Below are positions 19,439 through 28,918 of a stretch of 64,000 bases of DNA, one piece after another. Source of the DNA: Sinorhizobium terangae (lineage in GTDB: Bacteria; Pseudomonadota; Alphaproteobacteria; Rhizobiales; Rhizobiaceae). The stretch covers positions 3,247,001 to 3,311,000 of the forward strand of contig NZ_CP121659.1 of assembly GCF_029714365.1 (NCBI RefSeq). Direction: 5' to 3'. Every line of letters begins with the position of its first letter. Positions within the stretch are counted from its first letter, which is position 1. The notes beneath the pieces are model-generated. The model had not been told where the DNA came from. It did no database searches and was given only the letters and a program-made list of their open reading frames with translations. The position numbers and the translations under genes are program-made.

Positions 19439-21643
19439 TCACAGAAAACTCTGCGGATCGATGTCGAGCTGCACGCTGATCGATCCCCTCTCCTTGGGCC
19501 CGCCGGCAATCATCGCCTTGACGAAGGCCTGCATGTCGCTGTTGCGCCGTCCGTGGACGAGCAGGCGGAAACGGTGTCGTCCGCGAATGAGCGCGAGCGG
19601 CGCCTCGGCCGGACCGAGGATCGAGATGCCGTCGACGCGCGGGGCCGCCATGCGCAGGCCGCGCGCGTGGCTCTCGGCGTCGTTGCGCGTGTCGGCCGAA
19701 ACGATGATCGAGGCGAGGCGGCCGAAAGGGGGCAGCGCGGCGCGTTCCCGTTCATTGATCTCGCGGTCGTAGAAGGCGTCCGAATCGCCCGAGACGATCG
19801 CCTGCATCACCGGGTGTTGCGGCTGATAGGTCTGCAGCAGGCCGAGGCTCTTCAAGCCCGTCCGCCCGGCGCGGCCCGTCACCTGCGAGAGAAGCTGGAA
19901 CGTGCGCTCCGCCGCACGCGGATCGCCGTTGGCGAGACCGAGGTCGGCGTCGACGATGCCGACCAGCGTCATCAGCGGGAAGTTATGGCCCTTGGCGACG
20001 AGCTGTGTGCCGATGACGATATCCGCCTCGCCGCGCGCGATCGCTTCCAGTTCCAGCCTCAGTCGCTTGACGCCCATCAGGTCGGAGGAGAGCACGATCG
20101 TCCGGGCCTCGGGAAAATGCCGCTCGACCTCCTCGGCAATGCGCTCGACCCCTGGGCCGCAGGCGACCAGATGATCGAGCGTGCCGCATTCGGGGCAGGC
20201 CTCCGGCGTCCTTTCCGAATAGCCGCAATGATGGCACTGGATCTGGCCGCGGAAGCGGTGCTCGACGAGCCAGCTCGAGCAGTCCGGGCACTGGAAGCGA
20301 TGGCCGCAGACGCGGCAGAGCGTCAGGGGCGCATAGCCGCGCCGGTTCAAAAACAGGAGCGCCTGTTCCCCACGGCCGATCGCCTTGCCGACCTGGTTGA
20401 GGAGCACGGGCGAAAGAAAGCCGCCGCGCTCGGGCGGATGGCGGCGCATGTCGACGACGCCGAGATGCGGCAGCGCCGCATCGCCGAAGCGCGTCGGCAG
20501 GTGGATCGGCCTGTAGCGGCCCATCTCGCCGTTGACCCGGCTTTCGACAGAGGGCGTTGCCGAGACCAGCACGACCGGAAAGCCGCTGATCCTCCCGCGC
20601 ACGACCGCCATGTCGCGGGCATTGTAGAAAACGCGGTCCTCCTGCTTGTAGGCGGGATCGTGTTCCTCGTCGACGATGATCAGGCCAAGATCCTCGAAGG
20701 GCAGGAACAGGGCCGAACGGGCACCGGCGACGACACGAATCTGGCCTGTCGTCACCTGCCGCCATACCTTCTCGCGCGTTCGCGGTGCGAGATCCGAATG
20801 CCATTCGGCGGGCTTCGCGCCAAAGCGGTCCTGGAAGCGTTCGAGGAAACTTGCGGTAAGTGCGATTTCCGGCAGCAGAATCAGCACCTGCTTGCCGGCC
20901 CGCAAGGTCGCCGCGATCGCTTCGAAATAGACTTCTGTCTTGCCGGAGCCTGTAATGCCGTCAATCAGGGAAACGGAGAATTTCCCCTCTTCCACCGCCT
21001 CCAGCAGGTCGGCTGCGGCGTCCTTTTGCGCACCCTCCAGCCGGGGAGCGGCGAAATCCGGATCGGGCGGGGCGACAACGGGCGGCGGCGGCATGAAGAC
21101 GGTTTCGAACACGCCTTGCGCGGTAAGGCCATCGACCACGCTCGAAGAAACGCCCGCCGCATGCGCGAGCCCGGACCGCGTCCAGGAAAACCCGTCGTTC
21201 GCAGCGGCGATAACGCGTTCGCGCGCCGACGTCATGCGCTCCGGCCGTTGGTCCGTCAGCCGCAGCGCTTCCACCATCGGCTCCGGATCGAAAGCCGTCG
21301 GCGCGCGCAGCGCCATGCGTGCGACGAGGCCAGGCGGTGTCACCGTGTAGGCCGCCACCCAGTCGAGAAAGGCCCGCATGTCGCCCGTCAGCGGCGGGCA
21401 GTCGAAAACCTTCTCGATCTGCTTCAATTTCTTCGGATCGACCGTACCCTCATCGACGCCGTCCCAGACGACGCCCACGACGAGGCGCGGGCCCAGCGGC
21501 ACCTGCACGATCGAGCCCGGCTCGACCGCCATGCCATCCGGCACCACGTAGGAATAGGCCTTCGGCGCCGGCATCGGCACCAGGACGGGCACAATGCGGC
21601 GGTCGAATACGGCCCCGAATAAATCGGTTGAATCAAGAGTCAT
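19439..21643 (-). CDS. priA: primosomal replication restart helicase PriA
   Basis: A 734-residue PriA. The N-terminal 3'-DNA-binding domain (SYVVPDGMAVEPGSIVQVPLG) precedes helicase lobe 1 with Walker A GITGSGKTEV and DEEHDPAYKQ. The Cys-rich zinc module inserted in lobe 2 has CRVCGH, CPDC, CHHCGY and CPEC, and the helicase motif VTGRAGR is present. It reloads the replisome at stalled forks. The ~180-bp divergent region with tal should contain both promoters. Confidence 0.97.
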   Translation of the reverse strand: MTLDSTDLFGAVFDRRIVPVLVPMPAPKAYSYVVPDGMAVEPGSIVQVPLGPRLVVGVVWDGVDEGTVDPKKLKQIEKVFDCPPLTGDMRAFLDWVAAYTVTPPGLVARMALRAPTAFDPEPMVEALRLTDQRPERMTSARERVIAAANDGFSWTRSGLAHAAGVSSSVVDGLTAQGVFETVFMPPPPVVAPPDPDFAAPRLEGAQKDAAADLLEAVEEGKFSVSLIDGITGSGKTEVYFEAIAATLRAGKQVLILLPEIALTASFLERFQDRFGAKPAEWHSDLAPRTREKVWRQVTTGQIRVVAGARSALFLPFEDLGLIIVDEEHDPAYKQEDRVFYNARDMAVVRGRISGFPVVLVSATPSVESRVNGEMGRYRPIHLPTRFGDAALPHLGVVDMRRHPPERGGFLSPVLLNQVGKAIGRGEQALLFLNRRGYAPLTLCRVCGHRFQCPDCSSWLVEHRFRGQIQCHHCGYSERTPEACPECGTLDHLVACGPGVERIAEEVERHFPEARTIVLSSDLMGVKRLRLELEAIARGEADIVIGTQLVAKGHNFPLMTLVGIVDADLGLANGDPRAAERTFQLLSQVTGRAGRTGLKSLGLLQTYQPQHPVMQAIVSGDSDAFYDREINERERAALPPFGRLASIIVSADTRNDAESHARGLRMAAPRVDGISILGPAEAPLALIRGRHRFRLLVHGRRNSDMQAFVKAMIAGGPKERGSISVQLDIDPQSFL

Positions 21644-21822
21644 TTTGCCGTGACCTTGCCACCGCTTTCAGCTAAAGAAAACTGCGCAGCGAACCGCTGC
21701 CTTGTGGATAGCAGGGTTTGTCACGGTTCCATCAGAGTTTCAACGCGCGGTTTCTGCCCGCGGATTTTCCGTCCGGCAGATATGCGCCCGAACGGCAATC
21801 ATGCCCCAAGGGAGATACCTCC

Positions 21823-22476
21823 ATGAAATTTTTCGTTGATACCGCCGATGTGAAGGAAATCCGGGAACTGAACGATCTCGGCCTGCTCGACGGCGTCACC
21901 ACCAACCCCTCGCTCATCCTGAAGTCGGGCCGCGACATCGTCGAAGTCACCAAGGAAATCTGCTCGATCGTCGACGGACCGGTTTCGGCGGAAGTGACGG
22001 CAACCGAATACAGCGAGATGATGAAGGAGGCGGCCGCGCTTTCGAAGATCGCCGACAACATCTGCATCAAGGTGCCGCTGACGCTCGACGGCCTCAAGGC
22101 CTGCAAGGCGCTGACCTCGGACGGCCACCAGACGAATGTGACGCTCTGCTTCTCCGCCAACCAGGCTCTGCTCGCCGCCAAGGCCGGCGCGACCTTCGTC
22201 TCGCCCTTCATCGGCCGGCTCGACGACATCGCCTTCGACGGCATGGATCTCATCCGTGAAATCCGCCACATCTTCGACAACTACGGATACGAGACGGAAA
22301 TCCTCGCCGCCTCGGTGCGCACGGTCAACCACGTCAAGGAAGCCGCCCTCATCGGCGCCGACGTCGTTACCGCACCGCCGGCAACGCTGAAGGCGCTGGT
22401 CAAGCACCCGCTGACCGACAAGGGCTTGGAAATGTTCCTGGCCGACTGGGCAAAGACCGGCCAGAAGATCGGCTGA
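21823..22476 (+). CDS. tal: transaldolase (short, TalB-independent FSA-like type)
   Basis: A 217-residue enzyme of the small transaldolase family (TalC/FSA type). It opens [31 protein letters not shown] and carries the Schiff-base lysine in NICIKVPLT near residue 85. It should transfer dihydroxyacetone units between sedoheptulose-7-P/glyceraldehyde-3-P and erythrose-4-P/fructose-6-P. The frame is open upstream, but ATG 21823 has GGGAG before it and the family N-terminus. A perfect 9-base stem terminator candidate follows at 22507-22530. Confidence 0.95.
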   Translation: MKFFVDTADVKEIRELNDLGLLDGVTTNPSLILKSGRDIVEVTKEICSIVDGPVSAEVTATEYSEMMKEAAALSKIADNICIKVPLTLDGLKACKALTSDGHQTNVTLCFSANQALLAAKAGATFVSPFIGRLDDIAFDGMDLIREIRHIFDNYGYETEILAASVRTVNHVKEAALIGADVVTAPPATLKALVKHPLTDKGLEMFLADWAKTGQKIG

Positions 22477-22506
22477 TCGGTCGCGTTCAAGGGCGCAGAA
22501 TTTGAG

Positions 22507-22530
22507 AGGCCTCGCAGCGATGCGAGGCCT
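22507..22530 (+). terminator. terminator-like hairpin after tal
   Basis: Perfect stem AGGCCTCGC / GCGAGGCCT with a 6-base loop, 30 bp after the tal stop. There is no real T-run after it, so it may terminate only partly. Confidence 0.5.
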
Positions 22531-22568
22531 TCGTGCGTTCGGGTCGCCCTGCATGTGATCGGCCCCTC

Positions 22569-22590
22569 TCCTCGGGTTTAAACCCGAGGA
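22569..22590. repeat. 22-bp perfect palindrome abutting a RIME copy
   Basis: A continuous perfect palindrome centred on GTTTAAAC with flanks TCCTCGG/CCGAGGA, ending exactly where the RIME copy at 22591 begins. It occurs only once among the element copies in this window. Confidence 0.7.
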
Positions 22591-22690
22591 CTACAGCGCC
22601 GCGCGTCCAATCGGACGCGCCAAGGCCGCTGTAGCACTTTGATTTACTGCATGATTCCTTAAATCGATTCCGATTTAAGGAATCATGCAG
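22591..22690. repeat. RIME1-like element, inverted orientation
   Basis: The two hairpins appear in reverse order relative to 9303-9405: CTACAGCG...CGCTGTAG first, then linker CACTTTGATTTA, then a perfect CTGCATGATTCC...GGAATCATGCAG hairpin with inner TTAAATCG/CGATTTAA. Confidence 0.85.
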
Positions 22691-22766
22691 TAGCCCTCTC
22701 CCCGCAGGCGGGAGAGGGTCCTTCGCCCCGCTTGCGGGGAGAAGATGGCCGGCAGGCCGGATGAGG
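22691..22766. repeat. GC-rich palindromic repeat, inverted copy of 13287-13334
   Basis: Contains CTCTCCCCGC/GCGGGAGAG and CGCCCCGC/GCGGGG hairpins. 22719-22766 is the reverse complement of 13287-13334 with 47/48 matches. With the palindrome and the RIME copy it fills the 315-bp gap between tal and the acyltransferase; no gene is seen there. Confidence 0.75.
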
Positions 22767-22791
22767 CGCGGACATGAGAGAGCCGTGCCGT

Positions 22792-23706
22792 TCAGATCTG
22801 GCTGACCGACGGCTGGAACACTGCATCGCTGTCCTCAGCAAGTGCATGGACCGTATGCCGTTCGAGGGCACGCGTAACGTCTGCCGGATCGCCGTCGAGC
22901 GCTTCGGGCGCGATCAGATTGCCGACGCGAAAATCGAAAAGGTCGCCCTTCTTGTTCAGAAGTTCATGGAAGACCGTCATGTCGCGCAGCTCTGTCGACC
23001 ATTTGGCGAACCAGTAGAAGAGGCCGGAATTGCGCGCGCTCATGTGCACCGGCAGGATCGGCAGGCCATATTTGCGCGCAAAACCGACGGCAGAGCTTTT
23101 CCATGGACGTTCATTGAGCCGCCCATCAGCCCAATAGGCGATGCGGCCCGAAGGGAAAAGAACGGTTGCCTTGCCCTCTTCGATGGCGCGATTGGTGACC
23201 TGCAGCGTTTCGCGGGCCTTGAGCTTGCTCTTGTATTCTTCACGCCATTCGACCGGAATGACCATCTCGACGAAGCGCGGATTGACCCTGATTGCGTCGC
23301 GATTGGCGAAGAACATCATGTCCGGCCGGCGGGACTTCAGAAGATCGAATACCGCTATACCATCGGCAATGCCGGTCGGATGATTGCTGACAAGGAGAAA
23401 GCCGCCCTTTGCCGGAATGCGCTCGACCTTGTCGACGCGAATGTCGAGCGAAAGCAGCGAGCTCAAGTGTTCGAACGCCTGAAAGCCCGGCATGTTGGCG
23501 ACCGCATCGGCAAACTCGATCGCCTTGCGATAATTGAGCAGCGTGTAGAGAAAGGGCCGCATGGCCGGCCACAATGGGTGGCGAACGATCTTCTGGCCGC
23601 GTTCCGCAATCAGGGTGTCGACGATATGGCCGGGTTGTCCCTGCGAAACCAGGGCAATGACCTCAGCAAAATGCGCGAATCCGCCCCCCATGTCCCGTCT
23701 CGCCAT
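22792..23706 (-). CDS. PlsC-type lysophospholipid acyltransferase
   Basis: A protein of about 304 residues with the glycerolipid acyltransferase motifs in order: NHPTGIADG (the NHx4D catalytic block, near residue 110), then FPSGR (the glycerol-phosphate-binding EGTRS equivalent) near residue 183. An acyl group would go to a lysophospholipid or a lyso-ornithine-type acceptor; the acceptor is not readable. ATG 23706 (MARRDMGGG) with GGGA upstream is preferred to TTG 23745. It has no evident hydrophobic anchor, unlike classical PlsC. It is divergent from xerC. Confidence 0.82.
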   Translation of the reverse strand: MARRDMGGGFAHFAEVIALVSQGQPGHIVDTLIAERGQKIVRHPLWPAMRPFLYTLLNYRKAIEFADAVANMPGFQAFEHLSSLLSLDIRVDKVERIPAKGGFLLVSNHPTGIADGIAVFDLLKSRRPDMMFFANRDAIRVNPRFVEMVIPVEWREEYKSKLKARETLQVTNRAIEEGKATVLFPSGRIAYWADGRLNERPWKSSAVGFARKYGLPILPVHMSARNSGLFYWFAKWSTELRDMTVFHELLNKKGDLFDFRVGNLIAPEALDGDPADVTRALERHTVHALAEDSDAVFQPSVSQI

Positions 23707-23858
23707 AGTCCCATCCGCGTTTGCTGACCGACCATCGCAGTTCAATATGATCGAACAATGACAAATTCCAAGAGTGCAACAGCAAAAAGAAGTGCATTAG
23801 CAAAAACATAAGACGCCCGGCGACATAGTGTACGGCACACGGAATCGCCGGAGCGACG

Positions 23859-24794
23859 ATGAACGAGCTACTTGCAATTGGTCACCCCGAAATCATGGCG
23901 GAGCGCCAGCGCTGGCTGGCGAGCCTCACCCAGGAACGGCGGCTGTCTGCCAAGACGGTCGAGGCCTATGAGCGCGACACGCGACAATTCCTGACCTTTC
24001 TCACCGGCCATCTCGCCGGGCCACCGCGCCTCGTAGATATCCGCGCGTTGCGCCCGGCCGATCTGCGTGGCTTCCTTGCACAGCGGCGCAAACACGGTGC
24101 GGGGGCGCGCACGCTCGGGCGCGGGCTGGCGGGCCTCCGCTCTTTCCTGCGCTACCTGGAGAAAAATGGTCTTGCCAACGCCGCGGGCGCTAAGGCCGTA
24201 CGCTCGCCGAAGCAACCGAAATCCCTGCCGAAACCGTTGACGGACCGCGAGGCGCTGAAGGTCGTCACCGCGGACGCGCAGCTTGCTGAAGAGCCGTGGA
24301 TCGCCGCCCGCAATGCCGCCGTTCTGACGCTACTCTACGGCTGCGGCTTGCGCATTTCCGAGGCGCTTGCGCTGACGCCCAACGATTTCGCTGGCGCCAG
24401 CTCTTCGCTGCGCGTCAGCGGCAAAGGCGGCAAGACGCGAATCGTCCCGCTCATTGCCGCTGCTACCGAGGCCGTGGCCACCTACACCGGGATTTGCCCC
24501 TACCATCTCGCCGCCGATGCACCGCTGTTCCGCGGTGCCCGCGGCGCCACGCTCCAGCCGGCGATCATCCAGCGCGAGATGCAGAAACTGCGCGCCGCCC
24601 TCGGCCTTCCCGATTCGGCAACGCCGCACGCACTGCGTCATTCCTTCGCGACGCATCTTCTCGCCGGCGGGGGCGACCTGCGCACCATCCAGGAACTGCT
24701 CGGCCATGCCAGCCTCTCGACAACGCAGGTCTACACCGGCGTCGATTCGGCTCGTCTCCTGGAAATCTACGATCGCGCCCATCCCCGCGCCTGA
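23859..24794 (+). CDS. xerC: tyrosine recombinase XerC
   Basis: A 311-residue site-specific recombinase. The N-terminal SAM-like core-binding domain covers about 14-105. The catalytic residues are all present: R165 (GCGLRISEAL), K189 (SGKGGKTR), H257 and R260 (HALRHSFATHLL), H283 (LGHASLSTTQVY) and nucleophile Y292. With XerD it resolves chromosome dimers at dif. No mobile-element genes or att-like duplications accompany it, so it is read as the housekeeping enzyme. A composite repeat starts 69 bp downstream. Confidence 0.94.
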   Translation: MNELLAIGHPEIMAERQRWLASLTQERRLSAKTVEAYERDTRQFLTFLTGHLAGPPRLVDIRALRPADLRGFLAQRRKHGAGARTLGRGLAGLRSFLRYLEKNGLANAAGAKAVRSPKQPKSLPKPLTDREALKVVTADAQLAEEPWIAARNAAVLTLLYGCGLRISEALALTPNDFAGASSSLRVSGKGGKTRIVPLIAAATEAVATYTGICPYHLAADAPLFRGARGATLQPAIIQREMQKLRAALGLPDSATPHALRHSFATHLLAGGGDLRTIQELLGHASLSTTQVYTGVDSARLLEIYDRAHPRA

Positions 24795-24862
24795 AATTCG
24801 GCAAAGTACCGGATTAACCAAACGCGTTAAGGAACCCGTGACCCTCGCAGCGTAGGGTTCTG

Positions 24863-25003
24863 GAGCGGGATGAGGAAAAGTGTGAGCGGTTTTCCGCCCG
24901 CATCCCGCTCTAACTTATTAGAATCGATCACGTTGATGATTTTGGGTCGATTCGACCCAAAATCATCGTGATCGAGGGAGCAATTCCAGGAAAGTAGAAT
25001 TGC
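24863..25003. repeat. composite intergenic repeat: two full hairpin modules plus a deleted one
   Basis: Three hairpins in a row. 24863-24910 has stem GAGCGGGATG/CATCCCGCTC around a core AGGAAAAGTGTG...CGGTTTTCCG. 24926-24973 has GATCACGTTGATGATTTTGG and its complement around TCGA. 24980-25003 has GCAATTC/GAATTGC around only about ten bases, which looks like an internally deleted version of the first type. It ends about 16 bp before the TraB-family start. Confidence 0.8.
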
Positions 25004-25018
25004 GCAGAACCGGTGCCG

Positions 25019-26104
25019 ATGATGACGTTTCCGATCTCAATACCCGTTCGCAATCTTGCCGACAGGCTCGCAGACAGCGCCCTGTGGCTGATCGCGTCCC
25101 TCAATCTTCTGGTGCTCGCAAGCCTGATCGCCGCACTGCTTTCCATTTCGGATGCGCGCGCCGCCGAAGAGTCCGCCTGCGGCGGCAGCAACATCTTGAC
25201 CGGACTGGAACAATCGGACCCGACGCGTCTCGCCGCCCTGCGCCAAGAGGCCGACGCGGTGCCGAACGGAAAGGGCCTCCTCTGGAAAATCGAAGCCCAA
25301 GGATCGGCACCCTCCTGGCTGCTCGGCACCATGCACGTCACCGACCCGCGCGTCCTGGCGATGCCGGAAGGTGCGGCGGACGCCTTTGCCAAGGCGGCCA
25401 TCGTCATCGTCGAATCGGACGAGATCGTCGACGACAAGAAGGCGGCGGCCGCAATCATGATGCGCCCGGACCTGACCATGTTTGCCGGCGACAAGACGAT
25501 CAACGACTTCCTCAAGCCCGAGGATCGCACCCGCCTGGAAACCGGTCTCAAGGAACGCGGCATTCCGCTGCCGCTCGTCGCCAAGATGAAGCCGTGGATG
25601 ATTGCAAGTTTCGTGGCGCTTCCGGCCTGCGAGATCTCGCGCAAGGCCGGCGGCGCGTCCTTCCTCGACAAGAAGCTGGCGGAGGACGCCATCAGGGAAG
25701 GGAAGGCGCTGAAGGGCCTGGAGACGCTGGTCGAGCAGCTTTCGGCAATGGACTCGCTGCCCGTCGAGCTCCACCTGCAGGCGCTGATCGAGACGCTGGC
25801 GCTCGGCAAGACGATTGACGATGTCATGACGACGACGACTGATCTCTATCTCTCCGGCGACACCGGAATGATCATGCCGATGATGAAGTCCGTGTCCTTG
25901 CAGACTGCGGCAAAAGACTTTGGTTTTGCCGATTTCGAGCAGCGCATCATCATCGACCGCAACAAGATCATGGCGACACGTGCCGAACCGATCCTGAAGG
26001 GCGGCAACGCCTTCATGGCCGTTGGTGCGCTGCACCTCTCCGGCGCGGAAGGCCTGGTCGAGCTCCTGCGTCAACGCGGTTTCACCGTCACGCCGGTAAA
26101 CTAG
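25019..26104 (+). CDS. TraB/GumN family protein
   Basis: A protein of about 361 residues. A long N-terminal hydrophobic span (about 22-48, ending at an Ala-rich stretch SDARAAEES) looks like a signal anchor or uncleaved signal peptide. The TraB/GumN domain follows, with its N-terminal LLGTMHV motif near residue 100 and a C-terminal FMAVGALHLSGAEGL. The domain resembles Tiki-type metalloproteases, but no activity has been settled for bacterial members. The start is uncertain: GTG 25013 and ATGs at 25019 and 25022 lie together. The stop codon TAG overlaps the first base of a repeat module. Confidence 0.82.
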   Translation: MMTFPISIPVRNLADRLADSALWLIASLNLLVLASLIAALLSISDARAAEESACGGSNILTGLEQSDPTRLAALRQEADAVPNGKGLLWKIEAQGSAPSWLLGTMHVTDPRVLAMPEGAADAFAKAAIVIVESDEIVDDKKAAAAIMMRPDLTMFAGDKTINDFLKPEDRTRLETGLKERGIPLPLVAKMKPWMIASFVALPACEISRKAGGASFLDKKLAEDAIREGKALKGLETLVEQLSAMDSLPVELHLQALIETLALGKTIDDVMTTTTDLYLSGDTGMIMPMMKSVSLQTAAKDFGFADFEQRIIIDRNKIMATRAEPILKGGNAFMAVGALHLSGAEGLVELLRQRGFTVTPVN

Positions 26105-26152
26105 AGCGGGATGAGGAAAAGTGTGTGCGGTTTTCCGCTCGCATCCCGCGTC
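26104..26152. repeat. single hairpin repeat module (GAGCGGGATG type)
   Basis: Same module as 24863-24910, with core AGGAAAAGTGTG...CGGTTTTCCG and a nearly complementary stem (one defect on the right arm). Its first base is the last base of the TAG stop of the TraB-family gene. Confidence 0.8.
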
Positions 26153-26173
26153 TCATCTCATTAGAGATCACGT

Positions 26174-26647
26174 TCAACGTCGTTCGTTAAGCCCGGCCAA
26201 CAATGCCGGGACGATCGTCTTGTGGAAAGGCGTGACGACCGCGAGATAGATGCGGCCGAAAAGATTCCGGCGACGCACCAGAGTCGTGACACTGACCACC
26301 TGGCTGTCGGCCGGACCATCACGGACGTCCACGACAACGCGAAAATCCAGATGCCGGTCGTCGAAGCCGAGAACGGCCTTGCGCTCGTCGTCGAGCAAAA
26401 CCGGAAAGAACCCGATCAAGCCGCGATCCGCGGCGGGTGCAGCGGTCTTCAGCCCGACGGGCGAGACGATGCGGTTGCGAAGTACCAGAAGCGCTCGGAC
26501 CCAGGCCGGCAAGCGGCCGAGCATGCGCCGGGCCGCCTCGCCCGCCGTCAGCCGCTCGTTCAAAATGAGAAGCTCGTAGCGATCCGCCCAGTCGGCTTCG
26601 GGCAGCAATGCGTTCGGAAGATGGGCGGCGACGCTTCGCGGTCTCAT
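26174..26647 (-). CDS. DUF2867-like protein
   Basis: A 157-residue protein without a signal peptide. The content (SPVGLKTA, GFFPVLLDDERKAVLGFDDRHLDFRVVVDV, then LVRRRNLFGRIYLAVVTPFHKTIVPALL) matches DUF2867 as I know it, a small family also found fused to NAD-epimerase-like proteins. Function unknown. It lies 87 bp downstream of lpdA on the same strand and might be co-transcribed. It is convergent with the TraB-family gene. Confidence 0.75.
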   Translation of the reverse strand: MRPRSVAAHLPNALLPEADWADRYELLILNERLTAGEAARRMLGRLPAWVRALLVLRNRIVSPVGLKTAAPAADRGLIGFFPVLLDDERKAVLGFDDRHLDFRVVVDVRDGPADSQVVSVTTLVRRRNLFGRIYLAVVTPFHKTIVPALLAGLNERR

Positions 26648-26734
26648 GAGCGATCCTCATATCGGCTCGCCCATGTTCGCGTCCCGTGGCGGTGATTAGC
26701 AGGGGGCCGCTTGTCGCAGACCCCGGGCCAATTG

Positions 26735-28141
26735 TCACATGTGGATCGGCTTGAAGAAGGTGGCGAGCGCCGCTTCCTTGACTGCTTCCGACATCGTCGG
26801 ATGGGCATGGCAGGTGCGGCCGAGGTCTTCCGACGAACCGCCGAATTCCATCAGCACCGCGATCTCGTGGATCATCTCGCCGGCGCCGAAGCCGATGATA
26901 TGGCCGCCGAGCACGCGGTCGGTTTCCTTATCGGCGAGGATCTTGACGAAACCATCCGTCTGGAGCATCGCGCGGGCACGGCCATTGGCGGTGAAGGGGA
27001 ACTTGCCGACCTTGTAGGCGACGCCCGCAGCCTTCAGCTCCTCCTCGGTCTTGCCGACGGAAGCGACCTCCGGTTGGGTATAGACGACGCCCGGAATGAC
27101 GTCGTAGTTCACGTGACCGGCCTGCCCGGCGATGATTTCCGCCACGGCCACGCCCTCGTCCTCCGCCTTGTGAGCAAGCATCGGACCGCGCACGACGTCG
27201 CCGATCGCGTAGACTCCGGTCAGGCTCGTCTGGAAGTGACGGTCGATCTCGACCCGGCCACGCGAGTCGAGCACGACGCCCGCCTTGGCAAGGCCCATAT
27301 TCTCCGTGCACGGCTTGCGGCCGGTCGCGACCAGGACGACGTCCGCATCGAGCGCGGTGGCTTCACCGCCCTTAACAGGCTCGAAGGTGACCCTCGCGCC
27401 ACTGCCGGGCTTCGCAACGCCGGTCACTTTCGCGCCGAGCTTGATGTCGATGCCTTGCTTCGTCAGCATCCGCTGGAGCTGCTTGGCCACCTCGCCGTCC
27501 ATGCCGCCGAGGATCGTGTCGAGGAACTCGACCACGGTCACCTTGGCGCCGAGACGCGCCCAGACCGAGCCGAGCTCGAGGCCGATGACGCCGCCGCCGA
27601 CGACGATCATGCTCTCAGGAACCTTTTCCAGTTTGAGCGCGCCGTCCGACGAAATGATGACCTTCTCATCGAACTCGAACTCGACGCCCGGAATGCCGGC
27701 GACGTCGGATCCGGTGGCGATGACGATGTTCTTCGCTTCGAGGACCTGTTCCTCGCCCTTGTCGTTGGTGACGGAAACCTTGCCTTGGCCCAGAACCTTG
27801 CCCAGGCCCTGGAAGCCGTCGATCTTGTTCTTCTTGAAGAGAAAGGCAACGCCGTCGACATTCGACTTAACGGTCGCGTCCTTGTGGGCCATCATCTTTT
27901 CGAGATTGAGCTTCGGGCTTGCGACCTCCACGCCCAGCGCGTCGAGACCGTGCTGTGCGTGATGGAACATCTCGGAAGCATGCAGCAGCGCCTTGGAGGG
28001 GATGCAGCCGACGTTGAGGCAGGTGCCGCCATAGGTGCTGCGCTTTTCGACCACGGCAACCTTCATGCCCAGCTGCGCCGCCTTGATGGCGCAGACATAG
28101 CCGCCGGGTCCGCTTCCGATAACGATGAGATCATAAGCCAT
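26735..28141 (-). CDS. lpdA: dihydrolipoyl dehydrogenase (E3)
   Basis: The flavoprotein E3 component, 468 residues. The FAD motif [10 protein letters not shown] is at 9-18, the redox disulfide is C41/C46 ([16 protein letters not shown]), a second [12 protein letters not shown] binds NAD, and the C-terminal acid-base pair is in HAHPTMSE. It reoxidises the lipoyl groups of 2-oxoacid dehydrogenases. It is on the same strand downstream of sucAB, with five small genes in between, so it most probably serves the 2-oxoglutarate dehydrogenase complex. It starts 24 bp after the SDR gene. Confidence 0.96.
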   Translation of the reverse strand: MAYDLIVIGSGPGGYVCAIKAAQLGMKVAVVEKRSTYGGTCLNVGCIPSKALLHASEMFHHAQHGLDALGVEVASPKLNLEKMMAHKDATVKSNVDGVAFLFKKNKIDGFQGLGKVLGQGKVSVTNDKGEEQVLEAKNIVIATGSDVAGIPGVEFEFDEKVIISSDGALKLEKVPESMIVVGGGVIGLELGSVWARLGAKVTVVEFLDTILGGMDGEVAKQLQRMLTKQGIDIKLGAKVTGVAKPGSGARVTFEPVKGGEATALDADVVLVATGRKPCTENMGLAKAGVVLDSRGRVEIDRHFQTSLTGVYAIGDVVRGPMLAHKAEDEGVAVAEIIAGQAGHVNYDVIPGVVYTQPEVASVGKTEEELKAAGVAYKVGKFPFTANGRARAMLQTDGFVKILADKETDRVLGGHIIGFGAGEMIHEIAVLMEFGGSSEDLGRTCHAHPTMSEAVKEAALATFFKPIHM

Positions 28142-28165
28142 TTGATAATCCTTGTTTCAGGGCGG

Positions 28166-28918
28166 CTACCGGCCGCCGCTGACGTTGAGAATTGCTCCCG
28201 TCACATAGGTCGCCTTATCCGACAGGAGATAGAGAATTGCATCGGCAACCTCGCCGGTCGTGCCGGGGCGTTGCGCAGGGATCGAGGGCGCCATGTCGCG
28301 GGCGCGGTCCGGCAGTCCGCCGGATGCGTGAATGTCCGTGTCGATGATGCCGGGGCGCACCGCGTTCACGCGAATGCCCTCGGCCGCCACTTCACGCGCC
28401 AAGCCGACGGTGAAGGTGTCGATCGCACCCTTTGCGGCGGCATAGTCGACATATTGCCCCGGCGCGCCGAGCACAGCCGCGATGGAGGACAGGTTGACGA
28501 TCGAACCGCCCCGCCCGCCGTGGCGCGTCGACATCCTGAGCACCGCTTCGGCCGCACAGCGGATCGAACCGGTCACGTTGACACGGAACATGCGGTCCAG
28601 TCGTTCCGGCGAAATCTCGTCGATGCGTTGTGGCGGGCCGACGATGCCGGCATTGTTGACGAGGCCGTCGAGCCTACCAAAGGCTGCGTCGACCGCGGCG
28701 AAGATCGCCTTCACGCCGGCTTCGGAACCGACGTCTCCCTCGATGGCGATTGCGGCACTGCCCGCTGCCTCGACCGCTCGCACCACCTCATCCGCCGCCT
28801 GCCGATTGGATGCATAGTTCACGGCGACGCGCCAGCCTTCGCTTGCCGCTGCGATGCAGACGGCAGCACCGATCCCGCGGCTGCCCCCCGTGACGAGAAG
28901 AACACGCTCGCCACTCAT
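28166..28918 (-). CDS. short-chain dehydrogenase/reductase
   Basis: A classical SDR of 250 residues. The NAD(P) motif TGGSRGIG is at about 9-16, NNAG is present, and the catalytic triad S...YxxxK is readable as NLSSIAAV then YVDYAAAKGAID. The C-terminal INVSGGR is typical of FabG-like enzymes. The substrate is unknown. The ATG at 28918 overlaps the stop of the upstream secreted-protein gene (ATGA), and an in-frame extension further up is unlikely to be used. Lies just before lpdA. Confidence 0.87.
   Translation of the reverse strand: MSGERVLLVTGGSRGIGAAVCIAAASEGWRVAVNYASNRQAADEVVRAVEAAGSAAIAIEGDVGSEAGVKAIFAAVDAAFGRLDGLVNNAGIVGPPQRIDEISPERLDRMFRVNVTGSIRCAAEAVLRMSTRHGGRGGSIVNLSSIAAVLGAPGQYVDYAAAKGAIDTFTVGLAREVAAEGIRVNAVRPGIIDTDIHASGGLPDRARDMAPSIPAQRPGTTGEVADAILYLLSDKATYVTGAILNVSGGR

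Noticed and set aside
19313..21622. A 769-codon open frame on the plus strand opposite priA
   Set aside because: priA on the minus strand has all helicase and zinc motifs; the opposite frame is His/Arg/Gln-rich, without motifs, as expected from high-GC antisense.
23859..24794. xerC considered as a phage or island integrase
   Set aside because: Length, motif set and setting fit housekeeping XerC, and there is no tRNA, direct repeat or phage gene beside it.
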